DNA of 64,000 nt from Stenotrophomonas acidaminiphila (GTDB lineage: Bacteria; Pseudomonadota; Gammaproteobacteria; Xanthomonadales; Xanthomonadaceae), in NCBI GenBank assembly GCA_002951995.1, contig CP019797.1, forward strand, positions 1,844,501 to 1,908,500, read 5' to 3'. A program made the position numbers and the translations under genes. Under the pieces are notes generated by a model. It saw only the letters and a program-made list of their open reading frames with translations, was not told the origin of the DNA and ran no database searches. Below, piece by piece: positions 29,035 to 37,717 of the stretch (its first letter is position 1; each line of letters opens with the position of its first letter).

Positions 29035-30034
29035 GTCCGTCGTTCCCATGAATGGCGTGCAGCGCGCCGCGGTGCTGCTGCTCTCGCTGGGCGAAGCCGA
29101 CGCGGCCGAGGTGCTGCGCCACATGGAGCCCAAGGAGGTGCAGAAGATCGGCATCGCCATGGCCACCCTGACCGACGTCAGCCGCGAACAGGTGCAGCAG
29201 GTCATGGACGAGTTCAGCAGCGAACTCGGCAACAAGACCTCGCTCAGCGTCGGCTCGGACGACTACATCCGCAACATGCTGGTGCAGGCGCTGGGCAACG
29301 AGAAGGCCAACAACTTGATCGACCGCATCCTGCTGGGCCGCAACACCACCGGCCTGGACACGCTGAAGTGGATGGACCCGCGCGCGGTCGCCGACCTGGT
29401 GCGCAACGAACACCCGCAGATCATCGCCATCGTCATGTCGCACCTGGAAAACGACCAGGCCGCCGAAGCGCTGAAGCTGCTGCCCGAACGCACCCGGGTC
29501 GACGTGCTGCTGCGCATCGCCACCCTGGACGGCATCCCGCCCAATGCGCTGAACGAACTCAACGAGATCATGGAGCGCCAGTTCGCCGGCAACCAGAACC
29601 TGAAGTCGTCCAACATCGGCGGCGTGCAGTGCGCGGCCAACATCCTCAACTTCATGGACGGCGGCCAGGACCAGGCGATCCTCAGTGCGATCGCGCAGGT
29701 CGACGCGCCGCTGGGCAGCCGCATCCAGGACCTGATGTTCGTGTTCGACGACCTGGTGGACCTGGACGACCGCGAGATGCAGCTGGTGCTGCGCGAAGTC
29801 AGCGGCGAGCGCCTGGGCCTGGCCCTGCGCGGCGCCGACATCAAGGTGCGCGACAAGATCACCCGCAACATGTCCCAGCGCGCCGCCGAGATCCTGCTGG
29901 AGGACATGGAGGCGCGCGGCCCGGTCAAGCTGTCCGACGTGGAGGCCGCGCAGCGCGAGATCCTGGCCATCGTCAAGCGCATGGCCGATGAGGGCACCGT
30001 CACCATCGGTGGCAATGCGGAGACCATGCTGTGA
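29027..30034 (+). CDS. fliG: Flagellar motor switch protein FliG
   Basis: 335 residues, the normal length. FliG is the rotor protein that touches the stator and passes the CheY signal to rotation. N-terminal FliF-binding domain (MNGVQRAAVLLLSLGEADAA), middle domain with EHPQIIAIVMSHL, and C-terminal charged torque helix region (VLREVSGERLGLALRGAD; KDKITRNMSQRAAE-type sequence at 29850-29890). ATG 29027 overlaps the fliF stop; the stop overlaps the fliH GTG start. Confidence 0.97.
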   Translation: MTESVVPMNGVQRAAVLLLSLGEADAAEVLRHMEPKEVQKIGIAMATLTDVSREQVQQVMDEFSSELGNKTSLSVGSDDYIRNMLVQALGNEKANNLIDRILLGRNTTGLDTLKWMDPRAVADLVRNEHPQIIAIVMSHLENDQAAEALKLLPERTRVDVLLRIATLDGIPPNALNELNEIMERQFAGNQNLKSSNIGGVQCAANILNFMDGGQDQAILSAIAQVDAPLGSRIQDLMFVFDDLVDLDDREMQLVLREVSGERLGLALRGADIKVRDKITRNMSQRAAEILLEDMEARGPVKLSDVEAAQREILAIVKRMADEGTVTIGGNAETML

Positions 30035-30678
30035 GTCCGGTCGTGCGCTGGATGGCTCCCGATCTGACCGCCGCGCTGGAACCGGCGCCGGCGCTGTCCG
30101 ACGACCATTCCGGCGATGCCGCGGAACTGCCGCCGGAGCCGTTGCCGCAGCCGCCGACGCTGGAGCAGATCCAGGCCATCCAGGACGCCGCGCGCCAGGA
30201 AGGGCTGGAACAGGGACACGCCGAGGGCCATGCCGAAGGCCTCGCCCAGGGCCAGGCCGAGGTACGCCGGCTGGTGGCGCAGATCGAAGGCATCCTGGAC
30301 AACTTCAGCCGCCCGCTGCTGCGCCTGGAAGGCGAAGTGGTGGCCGCGCTGGGCGAGTTGTCGGTGCGCGTGGCCGGGCAGTTGCTCGGCCGTGCCTACG
30401 AAGCCGAACCGGCGCTGCTGCAGGAGCTGGTCAACGAGGCGCTGGAAGCGGTCGGCGGCAGCAGCCGCGAGGTCGAGGTGCGCCTGCACCCGGATGACAT
30501 CGCCGCGCTGGCGCCGCTGCTGAAACTGGCGCCGGGCCAGCGCCTGAGCCCGGACCCCGGCCTGAGCCGCGGCGACCTGCGCGTGCACGCCGAAAGCGTG
30601 CGCATCGACGGCACCCTCGAGGCGCGCCTGCGCGCGGCGCTGTCCACGGTGATGCGCAAGGCCGGAGCCACCCAATGA
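30031..30678 (+). CDS. fliH: Flagellar export ATPase regulator FliH
   Basis: 215 residues starting at GTG 30031, which overlaps the fliG stop (GTGA). FliH is the stalk protein that holds the ATPase FliI at the export gate. It shows a proline-rich N-terminus with tryptophan (VVRWMAPDL), the helical repeat EQGHAEGHAEGLAQGQAE (GxxxG type, ~60-80) and a C-terminal globular part (EVRLHPDDIAALAPLL). There is no ATG alternative near the start. fliI overlaps at the end (ATGA). Confidence 0.93.
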   Translation: MSPVVRWMAPDLTAALEPAPALSDDHSGDAAELPPEPLPQPPTLEQIQAIQDAARQEGLEQGHAEGHAEGLAQGQAEVRRLVAQIEGILDNFSRPLLRLEGEVVAALGELSVRVAGQLLGRAYEAEPALLQELVNEALEAVGGSSREVEVRLHPDDIAALAPLLKLAPGQRLSPDPGLSRGDLRVHAESVRIDGTLEARLRAALSTVMRKAGATQ

Positions 30679-32084
30679 ACCCCACCCACCCCGACACCGC
30701 GCCGCCCGACCGCCCGCCACCGGCGCCCGCCGCCTGGTCGGCCGCGCGCAACCTGCGCCTGGCCGCCCGGCTGGACGCCATCGACATCGAGCCGGGGCAC
30801 GGCCGCGGCCTGATCCGCGAGGGCGTGCTGCGCCGCGCGGTGGGCCTGACCCTGGAAGCGGTCGGCTGCGAGGCGCCGATGGGCGCCACCTGCAAGGTCG
30901 AGGTCGACGGCGGCTGGGTCGACGCCGAGGTGGTCGGCTTCGCCAGCGACCGCACCTACCTGATGCCCAGCGCCGAACTGCACGGCCTGCTGCCCAACGC
31001 ACGCGTGGTGCCGTCCTACCGGCGCGGCGGGGTGGAGGTCGGCGAAGGCCTGCTGGGCCGGGTCATCGACAGCGACGGCGTGCCGCTGGACGGCAAGGGC
31101 CCGATCCGCGCCGAAGGCAGCGCCAGCATGGCCGGGGTGTCGATCAACCCGCTCGCGCGCGAACCCATCACCCAGCCGCTGGACGTGGGCGTGCGCGCGA
31201 TCAACGCGCTGCTGCCGATAGGCCGCGGCCAGCGCGTGGGCCTGTTCGCCGGCTCCGGCGTCGGCAAATCGACGCTGCTGGGAATGATGACCCGCTTCAC
31301 CTCGGCCGACGTGATCGTGGTCGGGCTGATCGGCGAGCGCGGCCGCGAAGTGCGCGACTTCGTCGAGACCACCCTGGGCGAGGAAGGCCTGCGCCGGGCG
31401 GTGGTGGTGGCCGCGCCGGCCGACCGCCCGCCGCTGGCGCGCCTGCATGGCGCCTATCGCGCCACCGCGATCGCCGAGTGGTTCCGCGACCAGGGCCTGA
31501 ACGTGCTGCTGCTGATGGATTCGCTGACCCGCTTCGCCCAGGCGCAGCGCGAGATCGGCCTGTCCGTCGGCGAACCGCCGACCACCCGTGGTTACCCGCC
31601 CAGCGTGTTCGCCAAGCTGCCGGCGCTGGTGGAACGCGCCGGCAACGGCGCCAAGGGACGCGGCTCGATCACCGCCTTCTATACCGTGCTCACCGAGGGC
31701 GACGACCCGCAGGACCCGATCGCCGACGCCGCCCGCGCCATCCTCGACGGCCACATCCTGCTTTCGCGCCGGGTCGCCGATTCCGGCCTGTACCCGGCCA
31801 TCGACGTCGAGTCGTCGGTCAGCCGCGTGGTCCAGGACATCGCCGACGACGCCTGGCGCCTGCGCATCCGCAAGCTCAAGCGGCTGGTGGCGGCGTATTC
31901 GGCCAACCGCGACCTGATCGCCATCGGCGCCTACCAGCGCGGCAACGATGCGGCCACCGACGAAGCGCTCGAGCGCTGGCCGGAAATCCTCGAATTCCTC
32001 GGCCAGGACGTGAGCCTGGCCGCCGACCTTCCCCACAGCCTTGCCGCCCTGAAACGCCTGGTCGAAAGCGAGAACGTCCCATGA
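30675..32084 (+). CDS. fliI: Flagellum-specific ATPase FliI
   Basis: 469 residues. FliI is the hexameric ATPase of the flagellar type III export apparatus, related to F1-ATPase beta. Walker A is GSGVGKST at 193-200, followed by VVGLIGERGREVRDFVE and Walker B LLLMDSLTRFAQAQREI. The C-terminal YSANRDLIAIGAYQRG region is also typical. The N-terminal ~35 residues are proline-rich and variable. ATG 30675 overlaps the fliH stop. fliJ begins at 32081, again an ATGA overlap. Confidence 0.97.
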   Translation: MNPTHPDTAPPDRPPPAPAAWSAARNLRLAARLDAIDIEPGHGRGLIREGVLRRAVGLTLEAVGCEAPMGATCKVEVDGGWVDAEVVGFASDRTYLMPSAELHGLLPNARVVPSYRRGGVEVGEGLLGRVIDSDGVPLDGKGPIRAEGSASMAGVSINPLAREPITQPLDVGVRAINALLPIGRGQRVGLFAGSGVGKSTLLGMMTRFTSADVIVVGLIGERGREVRDFVETTLGEEGLRRAVVVAAPADRPPLARLHGAYRATAIAEWFRDQGLNVLLLMDSLTRFAQAQREIGLSVGEPPTTRGYPPSVFAKLPALVERAGNGAKGRGSITAFYTVLTEGDDPQDPIADAARAILDGHILLSRRVADSGLYPAIDVESSVSRVVQDIADDAWRLRIRKLKRLVAAYSANRDLIAIGAYQRGNDAATDEALERWPEILEFLGQDVSLAADLPHSLAALKRLVESENVP

Positions 32085-32533
32085 ACCAATCCCGTCGCCT
32101 GGACCCCCTGCTGCGCCGTGCGCAGGACCACGAGGACGCGGTCGCCCGCGCCCTGGCCGAGCGCCAGCAGGCGCTGGACATGCACCTGTCGCGGCTGGAG
32201 GAACTGCGCCGCTACGCCGAGGAATACGCCGGCGCGCAGATGGCCGCCACCAGCCCGTCGCAGCTGATGAACCGGCGCGCGTTCCTGGACCGCCTGGACA
32301 GCGCCGTGCAGCAGCAGAGCCAGACCGTGGACCGCAACCGCGAGCGGGTCGATGCCGAGCGCGCACGCTTGCTGCTGGCCAGCCGCGACAAGCAGGTGCT
32401 GGAGCAGCTGGCGGCCAGCTACCGTGCCCGCGAAAAGCAGGTGGAAGAACGCCGCGACCAGCGCGAGATGGACGACCTGGGCGCGCGCCGTGCCCGCCAG
32501 GCCCAGCTGTCGGGCGAGGACGACAGCCCATGA
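32081..32533 (+). CDS. fliJ: Flagellar export protein FliJ
   Basis: 150 residues, nearly all helix, as expected for FliJ, the coiled-coil stalk inside the FliI ring that also recycles chaperones. Visible: RAQDHEDAVARALAERQQAL, LEELRRYAEEYAG, and the late EKQVEERRDQREMDDLGARR common to FliJ ends. ATG 32081 overlaps the fliI stop, and the stop overlaps the fliK start (ATGA). Sequence identity between FliJ proteins is low, so the name rests on the helical pattern, length and operon place together. Confidence 0.92.
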   Translation: MNQSRRLDPLLRRAQDHEDAVARALAERQQALDMHLSRLEELRRYAEEYAGAQMAATSPSQLMNRRAFLDRLDSAVQQQSQTVDRNRERVDAERARLLLASRDKQVLEQLAASYRAREKQVEERRDQREMDDLGARRARQAQLSGEDDSP

Positions 32534-33720
32534 CGCCGCTGTCGCTGGGCGCGGCGAGCGCCAGCCAGGCGCCGGGCGCGGCTTCCCTGCCGCGCGCCGG
32601 CAGCGGCGCCGACAAGGACGCCGCTGGATTCGACGCGCTGCTGCAGGCCGCGCCGCAGCCGTCAGCGGCAGCCACGCCGCGGCCGAAACCCGCGGCCCGC
32701 CCGGCCGCGGACGACCCGGGGCGCGGGAACGCCGACCCGGCGGCCGCGCCGGCGCCGGCCGATGCCGCCGGCGGCGGCGAAACCGCCGCGGCCAGCGACG
32801 CCGGGAAACCGGCGGCCGCCGCTGAGGGCGGTGGCGACCAGGACGACAGCGACGACGACGCGCCGCAATGGCCGCCGGCCGGCCTTGCCGGGCTGTTGCC
32901 GGCAACCACGACGGCCCCGGCCGTGGCCGACGCCGTTCCGCTGGCCACCCGCGACGGCGGCGCCCTGCCCCGCTCCGGCGGCGCAGCGTCGCCGGCCGCA
33001 TCCACGGCGGCTGCCGCGGTGCCGACCGCGCTGGCGCCACCGCCCGCCCCCGTCGCGGCTCCGGCGGCCACCACGGCCACGGCCATGGCCGCTGCGGCGG
33101 CGCTCGCCGCCGACGCCGAGATCCTGGCACCGTCGCTGCCCGGCGGCGACGCCGCGCCGGTGCTGCCCGGCGCCCCGGCCGGCAACGCGCCAGCGGCCAC
33201 CGATCCAGGCGCCGGCGCGGCGCTGTTCGGCCCGCTGCTGCAGAACCTGGCCAGCGCGGCCGAAGCCCGTCCGGCACCGGCCTTCCCGCCGGCGCTGTCG
33301 GCGCCGGTCGACATGCAGGCAGCCGACTTCGACGACGCCATCGGCGCCCGCGTCGGCTGGCTGGCCGACCAGAAGATCGGCCATGCGCACATCCGCGTCA
33401 CCCCGAACGACCTCGGGCCGGTGGAAGTGAAGCTGCAGCTGGACGGCGACCGGGTCCACGCGACCTTCTCAAGCGCGCATGCCGAGGTCCGCCAGGCGCT
33501 GGAAAGCGGCCTGCCGCGGCTGCGTGAAATGCTGGGCGAACAGGGCCTGCAGCTGGCCCAGGCCGATGTCGGCCACCGCCAGTCCGAGCCGGGTTCGTCG
33601 AACACCGGCGGCACCGGCACGGGCACGGGCCACGACGGCGAGCCGGGCGAGGCCGGCGCCCTGACCGGGCGCGATGTCCGTCCCCTGCGCCTGCGCGGCC
33701 TGCTCGACGCCTACGCCTGA
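32530..33720 (+). CDS. fliK: Flagellar hook-length control protein FliK
   Basis: 396 residues. FliK is the secreted molecular ruler that measures the hook and switches export to late substrates. The N-terminal ~260 residues are low-complexity Ala/Pro, typical for the ruler. The C-terminal switch domain (~270-350) is conserved: HIRVTPNDLGPVEVKLQLDG, followed by SSAHAEVRQALESGLPRLRE. It ends the fliEFGHIJK operon; a 133-base gap with a hairpin and a new sigma-54 promoter follows. Confidence 0.94.
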   Translation: MTPLSLGAASASQAPGAASLPRAGSGADKDAAGFDALLQAAPQPSAAATPRPKPAARPAADDPGRGNADPAAAPAPADAAGGGETAAASDAGKPAAAAEGGGDQDDSDDDAPQWPPAGLAGLLPATTTAPAVADAVPLATRDGGALPRSGGAASPAASTAAAAVPTALAPPPAPVAAPAATTATAMAAAAALAADAEILAPSLPGGDAAPVLPGAPAGNAPAATDPGAGAALFGPLLQNLASAAEARPAPAFPPALSAPVDMQAADFDDAIGARVGWLADQKIGHAHIRVTPNDLGPVEVKLQLDGDRVHATFSSAHAEVRQALESGLPRLREMLGEQGLQLAQADVGHRQSEPGSSNTGGTGTGTGHDGEPGEAGALTGRDVRPLRLRGLLDAYA

Positions 33721-33738
33721 GACGTAGGCGCGGCCCAC

Positions 33739-33769
33739 GGCTGGCGCGCGCCGCGCGTCGTGGCCAGCC
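33739..33769 (+). terminator. GC-rich hairpin between fliK and fliL
   Basis: GGCTGGC (33739-33745) can pair with GCCAGCC (33763-33769), with further GC pairing inside. A second small hairpin spans the fliK stop (33709-33729). No T-run follows, so intrinsic termination is doubtful. Confidence 0.3.
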
Positions 33770-33806
33770 CCGTCAACTTTCCGTCATCGCCACCGGCACG
33801 CACTGC

Positions 33807-33821
33807 GGCACGCGTTTTGCA
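33807..33821 (+). promoter_or_regulatory. Sigma-54 promoter of the fliL operon
   Basis: GGCACGCGTTTTGCA with GG 33807-33808 and GC 33819-33820. Predicted start near 33832 gives a leader of about 22 bases carrying GAGGAG just before the fliL GTG. Confidence 0.85.
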
Positions 33822-33853
33822 TATTCAGGGACAGCAACCCTGAGGAGCACAAC

Positions 33854-34387
33854 GTGGCAGCCGCCGCCGACAAATCCCGCAAGCCAGACACTTCCAAGGA
33901 CAAGGACAAGGATGCCGCGGCCAAGCCGCGCCGTTCGCTGCTGGCGACCCTGCTGATCGCCGTGGTCGCCGCCGGCGGCGCCGGTGGCGCCGTCTGGTAT
34001 TTCACCCAGGGCCGCGCCGACGCCGCGCCGTCCAAGGCCAAGGCCGCGGCCCCGGCCACGCCGGCCCCGGCGCAGTACTTCGCGCTGGACCCGGCCTTCG
34101 TGGTCAACCTCAACGGACGCGTGGACGGCCCGCGCTACCTGCAGGTCGAGGTGCAGCTGATGACCCGCGACCCGGAGGCGCTGCCGGCGCTGCAGACCCA
34201 CGCCCCGGCGATCCGCGCCAAGCTGCTGATGCTGTTCTCCCAGGTCGAGCCCGAACAGATCGCCGACCGTGCCGGCAAGGAACGCCTGCAGGCCGCGGCG
34301 CTGGCCGAGGTGCAGAAGCTGATGCAGGCCGAGACCGGCAAGAAGACCGCCGACGACCTGCTGTTCACCAGCTTCGTCACCCAGTAA
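33854..34387 (+). CDS. fliL: Flagellar basal body-associated protein FliL
   Basis: 177 residues starting at GTG 33854, supported by GAGGAG eight bases upstream. FliL is a single-pass inner-membrane protein that surrounds the stator and supports torque. A charged lysine-rich N-terminus (~1-27) precedes one membrane helix (~28-50, LLATLLIAVVAAGGAGGAVW). The periplasmic domain has YFALDPAFVVNLNG and LQVEVQLMTRDPEAL, and the family end is DLLFTSFVTQ. It opens the fliLMNOP transcript; fliM follows after 10 bases. Confidence 0.95.
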   Translation: MAAAADKSRKPDTSKDKDKDAAAKPRRSLLATLLIAVVAAGGAGGAVWYFTQGRADAAPSKAKAAAPATPAPAQYFALDPAFVVNLNGRVDGPRYLQVEVQLMTRDPEALPALQTHAPAIRAKLLMLFSQVEPEQIADRAGKERLQAAALAEVQKLMQAETGKKTADDLLFTSFVTQ

Positions 34388-34397
34388 GGCGACGCCG

Positions 34398-35414
34398 ATG
34401 AGCATCAACGACCTGCTGTCCCAGGATGAGATCGACGCCCTGCTGCACGGCGTCGATTCCGGCACGGTGGACACCGCCGAGCCCGAGCCGCCGCCGGGCG
34501 AGGCGCGGCCCTACGATTTCGCCAGCCAGGACCGCATCATCCGCGGGCGCATGCCCACCCTGGAGATGGTCAACGAGCGCTTCGTGCGGCTGTGGCGCAT
34601 CGGCCTGTTCAACCTGATCCGGCGCTCGGCCGAGATCTCGGTGCGCGGCATCGAACTGATCAAGTTCGGCGACTACCTGCACTCGCTGTACGTACCCACC
34701 AACCTCAACCTGGTCCGCTTCAAGCCGCTGCGCGGCACCGGCCTGATCGTGTTCGAGCCGACCCTGGTGTTCGCGGTGGTGGACAATTTCTTCGGCGGCG
34801 ACGGGCGCTACCACACCCGCATCGAGGGCCGCGAGTTCACCGCCACCGAGATGCGCGTGATCCAGCTGATGCTCAAGCAGGCCTTCGTCGACCTGCGCGA
34901 GGCCTGGAGCCCGGTGATGAACGTCGATTTCGACTACATCAATTCGGAAATCAACCCGCACTTCGCCAACATCGTCAGCCCGCGCGAGTACGTGGTGGTG
35001 TGCCGCTTCCACGTCGAGCTGGAAAGCGGCGGCGGCGACATCCACATCACCCTGCCGTACTCGATGCTGGAGCCGATCCGCGAGCTGCTCGACGCCGGCA
35101 TCCAGAGCGACCGCAACGACCGCGACGAGAGCTGGGCGATCATGCTGCGCGAGCAGCTGGACACCGCCGAGGTGGAGCTGTCCAGCGTGATCGCGCGCCG
35201 GCGCATGAGCCTGCGCGAGCTGAGCCGGCTCAAGGTCGGCGACATCCTGCCCATCGAGATGCTGAAGGAAGTGCCGTTGTGCGTCGAAGGCATCCCGGTG
35301 TTCACCGGCGAGTTCGGCATCGCCCGCGACCGCAACGCCATCAAGATCACCGCTACCCATCCGCCGGGCAGGCCGCCACGCCCGTCCGCGTCCCAGGAAA
35401 ACTCCCATGACTGA
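34398..35414 (+). CDS. fliM: Flagellar motor switch protein FliM
   Basis: 338 residues, normal length. FliM binds phosphorylated CheY through its N-terminal peptide and passes the signal to FliG. The N-terminus has the CheY-binding segment LLSQDEIDALLHGVD; RPYDFASQDRIIRGRMPTLE and MVNERFVRLWRIGLFNLIR follow. The middle domain includes FFGGDGRYHTRIEGREFT and the C-terminal part carries the FliN-type fold. The stop overlaps the fliN start by eight bases. Confidence 0.97.
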   Translation: MSINDLLSQDEIDALLHGVDSGTVDTAEPEPPPGEARPYDFASQDRIIRGRMPTLEMVNERFVRLWRIGLFNLIRRSAEISVRGIELIKFGDYLHSLYVPTNLNLVRFKPLRGTGLIVFEPTLVFAVVDNFFGGDGRYHTRIEGREFTATEMRVIQLMLKQAFVDLREAWSPVMNVDFDYINSEINPHFANIVSPREYVVVCRFHVELESGGGDIHITLPYSMLEPIRELLDAGIQSDRNDRDESWAIMLREQLDTAEVELSSVIARRRMSLRELSRLKVGDILPIEMLKEVPLCVEGIPVFTGEFGIARDRNAIKITATHPPGRPPRPSASQENSHD

Positions 35415-35766
35415 GCACGACCCCACCGAGATCCCCGCTCCCGCCGCGCCCGCCGCCGAGCCGGCGCAGTTCGCCAACCTGCAGGCCGAGGGCGACGGCA
35501 ACGCCGACCTCAACCTGGACGTGATCCTGGACGTGCCGGTGACGCTGTCGCTGGAAGTCGGGCGCGCGCGGGTGCCGATCCGCAACCTGCTGCAGCTCAA
35601 CCAGGGCTCGGTGGTGGAGCTGGAACGCGGCGCCGGCGAATCGCTGGACGTGTTCGTCAACGGCACCCTGATCGCGCATGGCGAGGTGGTGGTCATCAAT
35701 GACCGCTTCGGCGTGCGCCTGACCGACGTGGTCAGCCCCAGCGAGCGCATCCGGAGACTGCGTTGA
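35407..35766 (+). CDS. fliN: Flagellar motor switch protein FliN
   Basis: 119 residues. FliN is the lower part of the C-ring and docks the export ATPase complex via FliH. The C-terminal SpoA-type domain is complete: DVILDVPVTLSLEVGRARV, LLQLNQGSVVELERGAGE, VNGTLIAHGEVVVINDRFGV. The N-terminal ~35 residues are alanine/proline-rich. ATG 35407 overlaps the end of fliM, and the stop overlaps the TTG start of fliO. Confidence 0.97.
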   Translation: MTEHDPTEIPAPAAPAAEPAQFANLQAEGDGNADLNLDVILDVPVTLSLEVGRARVPIRNLLQLNQGSVVELERGAGESLDVFVNGTLIAHGEVVVINDRFGVRLTDVVSPSERIRRLR

Positions 35767-36188
35767 GCCTGCTGCCGGCTACCACCCTGGCCGTCGCCGC
35801 GATGGCCCAGGGCCATCCACAGGTGGCGCCGGTCGGGCAGCATGCGGCCGCCGCGCCGGGCCTGTTCGGCGCGGTGCTGGCGCTGCTCGCGGTACTGGCG
35901 CTGATCGTCGGCCTGGGCTGGCTGCTCAAGCGGCTGCCCGGCGCCGGCTTCCGCCCGGCCGAGGGGTTGAAGCTGGTGGCCAGCCTCAACGTCGGCGCCA
36001 AGGAGCGCGTGGTGGTGGTCGACGTCAACGGCCAACAGCTGCTGCTGGGCATCACCGCCGGCGGCATCAGCGCGCTGCTCGCACTGCCCGAACCGCTGCC
36101 GGCGCCGGCGCCGGCCACGCTTCCCCACCTCAAACATCTACCGAATTTCGCGCAGCTGCTGCAACAGAAGCTGCGCAAGGACGCCTGA
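35763..36188 (+). CDS. fliO: Flagellar export-gate assembly protein FliO
   Basis: 141 residues read from TTG 35763, which overlaps the fliN stop (TTGA). FliO is a small membrane protein that helps FliP assemble. One membrane helix lies at ~32-55 (GLFGAVLALLAVLALIVGLG), followed by the FliO pattern WLLKRLP, LVASLNVGAKERVVVVDVNG and QQLLLGITAGGI. An ATG at 35802 inside the frame is the alternative start; the TTG is preferred because of the overlap arrangement used through this operon. The first ~20 residues could be a cleaved signal peptide. Confidence 0.88.
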   Translation: MSLLPATTLAVAAMAQGHPQVAPVGQHAAAAPGLFGAVLALLAVLALIVGLGWLLKRLPGAGFRPAEGLKLVASLNVGAKERVVVVDVNGQQLLLGITAGGISALLALPEPLPAPAPATLPHLKHLPNFAQLLQQKLRKDA

Positions 36189-36190
36189 GC

Positions 36191-36973
36191 ATGCTGCCGC
36201 ACCGCCTCAATTCCCGTTTCTGCTGCCAGCTGGCGGTCGTGTTCGCGCTGCTGGCGCTGCCGCTGCTGGCCTGGGCAACCCCCGCCGCGCCGCAGCTGCC
36301 GGCCCTGCCCGACGTGAACGTCGGCAAGATCGGCGGCGCCCCGGTCAGCCTGCCGCTGCAGACGCTGCTGCTGATGACGGCGATCACCCTGCTGCCATCG
36401 CTGCTGCTGGTGCTCACCGCCTTCACCCGCATCATCATCGTGCTCGGCCTGCTGCGGCAGGCGATGGGCACCGGGCAGACGCCCTCCAACCAGGTACTGC
36501 TCGGGCTGGCCCTGTTCCTGACCGCGATGATCATGATGCCGGTCTGGGACAAGGCCTGGTCCACCGGCATGGCGCCCTACCTGGACGGCAAGATCGACTT
36601 CCAGACCGCGTGGACCCTGACCACCCAGCCGCTGCGCGCGTTCATGCTGGCGCAGGTGCGCGAGACCGACCTGATGACCTTCGCCGGGCTGGCCGGCCAG
36701 GGCCCCTACGCCGGTCCGGACGCGATCCCGTTCCCGGTGCTGGTGGCCTCGTTCGTCACCAGCGAGCTGAAGACCGCGTTCGAGATCGGCTTCCTGATCT
36801 TCATCCCGTTCGTGATCATCGACCTGGTGGTGTCCAGCGTGCTGATGTCGATGGGCATGATGATGCTCTCGCCGATGCTGATCTCGGCGCCGTTCAAGAT
36901 CCTGCTGTTCGTGCTGGTCGATGGCTGGGTGCTGGTGGTGGGCACGCTGGCGGCGAGCTTCAACGCGGTGTGA
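36191..36973 (+). CDS. fliP: Flagellar type III export gate protein FliP
   Basis: 260 residues. FliP forms the core of the export gate with FliQ and FliR. An N-terminal signal peptide (~1-25, FALLALPLLAWA) is followed by the conserved PVSLPLQTLLLMTAITLLPS, FTRIIIVLGLLRQAMGTGQ and, late, MGMMMLSPMLISAPFKILLF. ATG 36191 comes two bases after the fliO stop. Unusually, the gene is followed not by fliQ but by an intrinsic terminator and ~770 bases of repeats. Confidence 0.97.
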   Translation: MLPHRLNSRFCCQLAVVFALLALPLLAWATPAAPQLPALPDVNVGKIGGAPVSLPLQTLLLMTAITLLPSLLLVLTAFTRIIIVLGLLRQAMGTGQTPSNQVLLGLALFLTAMIMMPVWDKAWSTGMAPYLDGKIDFQTAWTLTTQPLRAFMLAQVRETDLMTFAGLAGQGPYAGPDAIPFPVLVASFVTSELKTAFEIGFLIFIPFVIIDLVVSSVLMSMGMMMLSPMLISAPFKILLFVLVDGWVLVVGTLAASFNAV

Positions 36974-36996
36974 GCCGCCACTCATGAATTCATTGC

Positions 36997-37030
36997 ACGA
37001 AGCCGCGATCAACTCGCGGCTTCGTTGTTT
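36997..37030 (+). terminator. Intrinsic terminator after fliP
   Basis: Perfect 12-bp stem ACGAAGCCGCGA (36997-37008) with 37014-37025, loop TCAAC, followed by TGTTT. It lies 24 bases after the fliP stop and would end the fliLMNOP transcript. Confidence 0.75.
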
Positions 37031-37091
37031 CCGGCCCAGCAACTGACGGAGGCTGCCCCCGCTTCGGCCGCTTTCGCCTTTGACATTAGCT

Positions 37092-37127
37092 GTTGCTGCC
37101 GTTGCTGCCGTTGCTGCCGTTGCTGCC
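37092..37127 (+). repeat. Tandem repeat, four copies of GTTGCTGCC
   Basis: Four exact 9-base copies (37092-37127) followed by a partial fifth (GTTGCC). It abuts the left edge of the inverted repeat pair. The right edge has only a short related string (GGCAACGGCAAC around 37687-37698), so the array expanded on one side only. Confidence 0.85.
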
Positions 37128-37221
37128 GTTGCCAATGGATTTTGACTTGCCGGGTTCCCTCCCGTAGCAACGGAGCTGACGGACAAGACCCCGAAGGGGC
37201 GGCGTGCATGGATGCACGTCG

Positions 37222-37255
37222 TTTTTCGACGAGACAGGGATGTCTCGTCGAAAAA
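37222..37255. repeat. Perfect hairpin in left arm
   Basis: TTTTTCGACGAGACA (37222-37236), loop GGGA, perfect complement at 37241-37255: 15-bp stem starting with five T and ending with five A, so it could act as a terminator on either strand. Confidence 0.85.
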
Positions 37256-37328
37256 TCCCGGCAGCGCAGTGGACCTGGAGCGCGCAGCGCGGAGGGTGCG
37301 CAGGCAGGGCGTGCTTTCTTTTGGTTAG

Positions 37329-37354
37329 CTTTTCTTTGCACGAGCAAAGAAAAG
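37329..37354. repeat. Perfect hairpin CTTTTCTTTGC in left arm
   Basis: CTTTTCTTTGC (37329-37339), loop ACGA, perfect 11-bp complement at 37344-37354. A diverged form (TTTCTTTGC/GCAAAGAAA) occurs in the right arm around 37469-37489. Confidence 0.8.
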
Positions 37355-37563
37355 TAACTCGCTCCCCGAAGGGGAGTGAAAGCTCTCGCTCTGACTTTGA
37401 CTTTGGCCCTTTTAGAAGCAACTTCAGAAGCAAAGGCTTTCGTGCCCCTAAAGGGGCCCGAGCCACCTTTCTTTGCTTGTGCAAAGAAACCTGGCGCAAA
37501 GAAAGCACACCCTGCCTACGCGCCCACGATGCTGCGCATCGCGGGTCCACTCCGTCGGCAGGA

Positions 37564-37597
37564 TTTTTCGACGAGACATCCCTGTCTCGTCGAAAAA
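37564..37597. repeat. Perfect hairpin in right arm
   Basis: The same 15-bp stem as at 37222, here 37564-37578 with 37583-37597 and the loop TCCC, which is the reverse complement of the left loop GGGA. This confirms that the two arms are inverted copies. Confidence 0.85.
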
Positions 37598-37717
37598 CGC
37601 CGCACATCCTTGTGCGGCGCCCCATTCGGGGTCTTGTCTGCCGCCTCCGTCGCTACGGAAGGGAACCCGGCAAGTCAAAATCTATTGGCAACGGCAACGT
37701 CGGAAACCTTGCCCCTC

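Larger units (their letters stand above)
37131..37690. repeat. Inverted pair of an intergenic repeat element (arms ~37131-37385 and ~37435-37690)
   Basis: The left arm and the reverse complement of the right arm match over about 250 bases with scattered differences and small gaps: the order GGATTTTGACTTGCCGGGTT, CCCGTAGCAACGGAG, ACAAGACCCCGAAGGGGC, the TCGACGAGACA hairpin, GCAGGCAGG and the CTTTCTTTGC hairpin recurs on both. About 50 bases separate the arms. I recognise the CTTTTCTTTGCACGAGCAAAG and GACGAGACAGGGATGTCTC motifs as frequent intergenic repeats in Xanthomonas-group genomes; copy number here is unknown. No transposase or target duplication is seen. The long pairing could fold into a large cruciform or RNA hairpin. Confidence 0.85.

Noticed and set aside
37025..37678. Several open frames of 76-225 codons on both strands in the fliP-fliQ gap
   Set aside because: They lie in an inverted repeat pair, mirror each other across the two arms, have no ribosome sites and no protein motif. The same translated strings appear as spurious annotations wherever this repeat occurs.
37131..37690. Insertion sequence or CRISPR array between fliP and fliQ
   Set aside because: No transposase frame, no regularly spaced short repeats with unique spacers; only two inverted arms and small hairpins.
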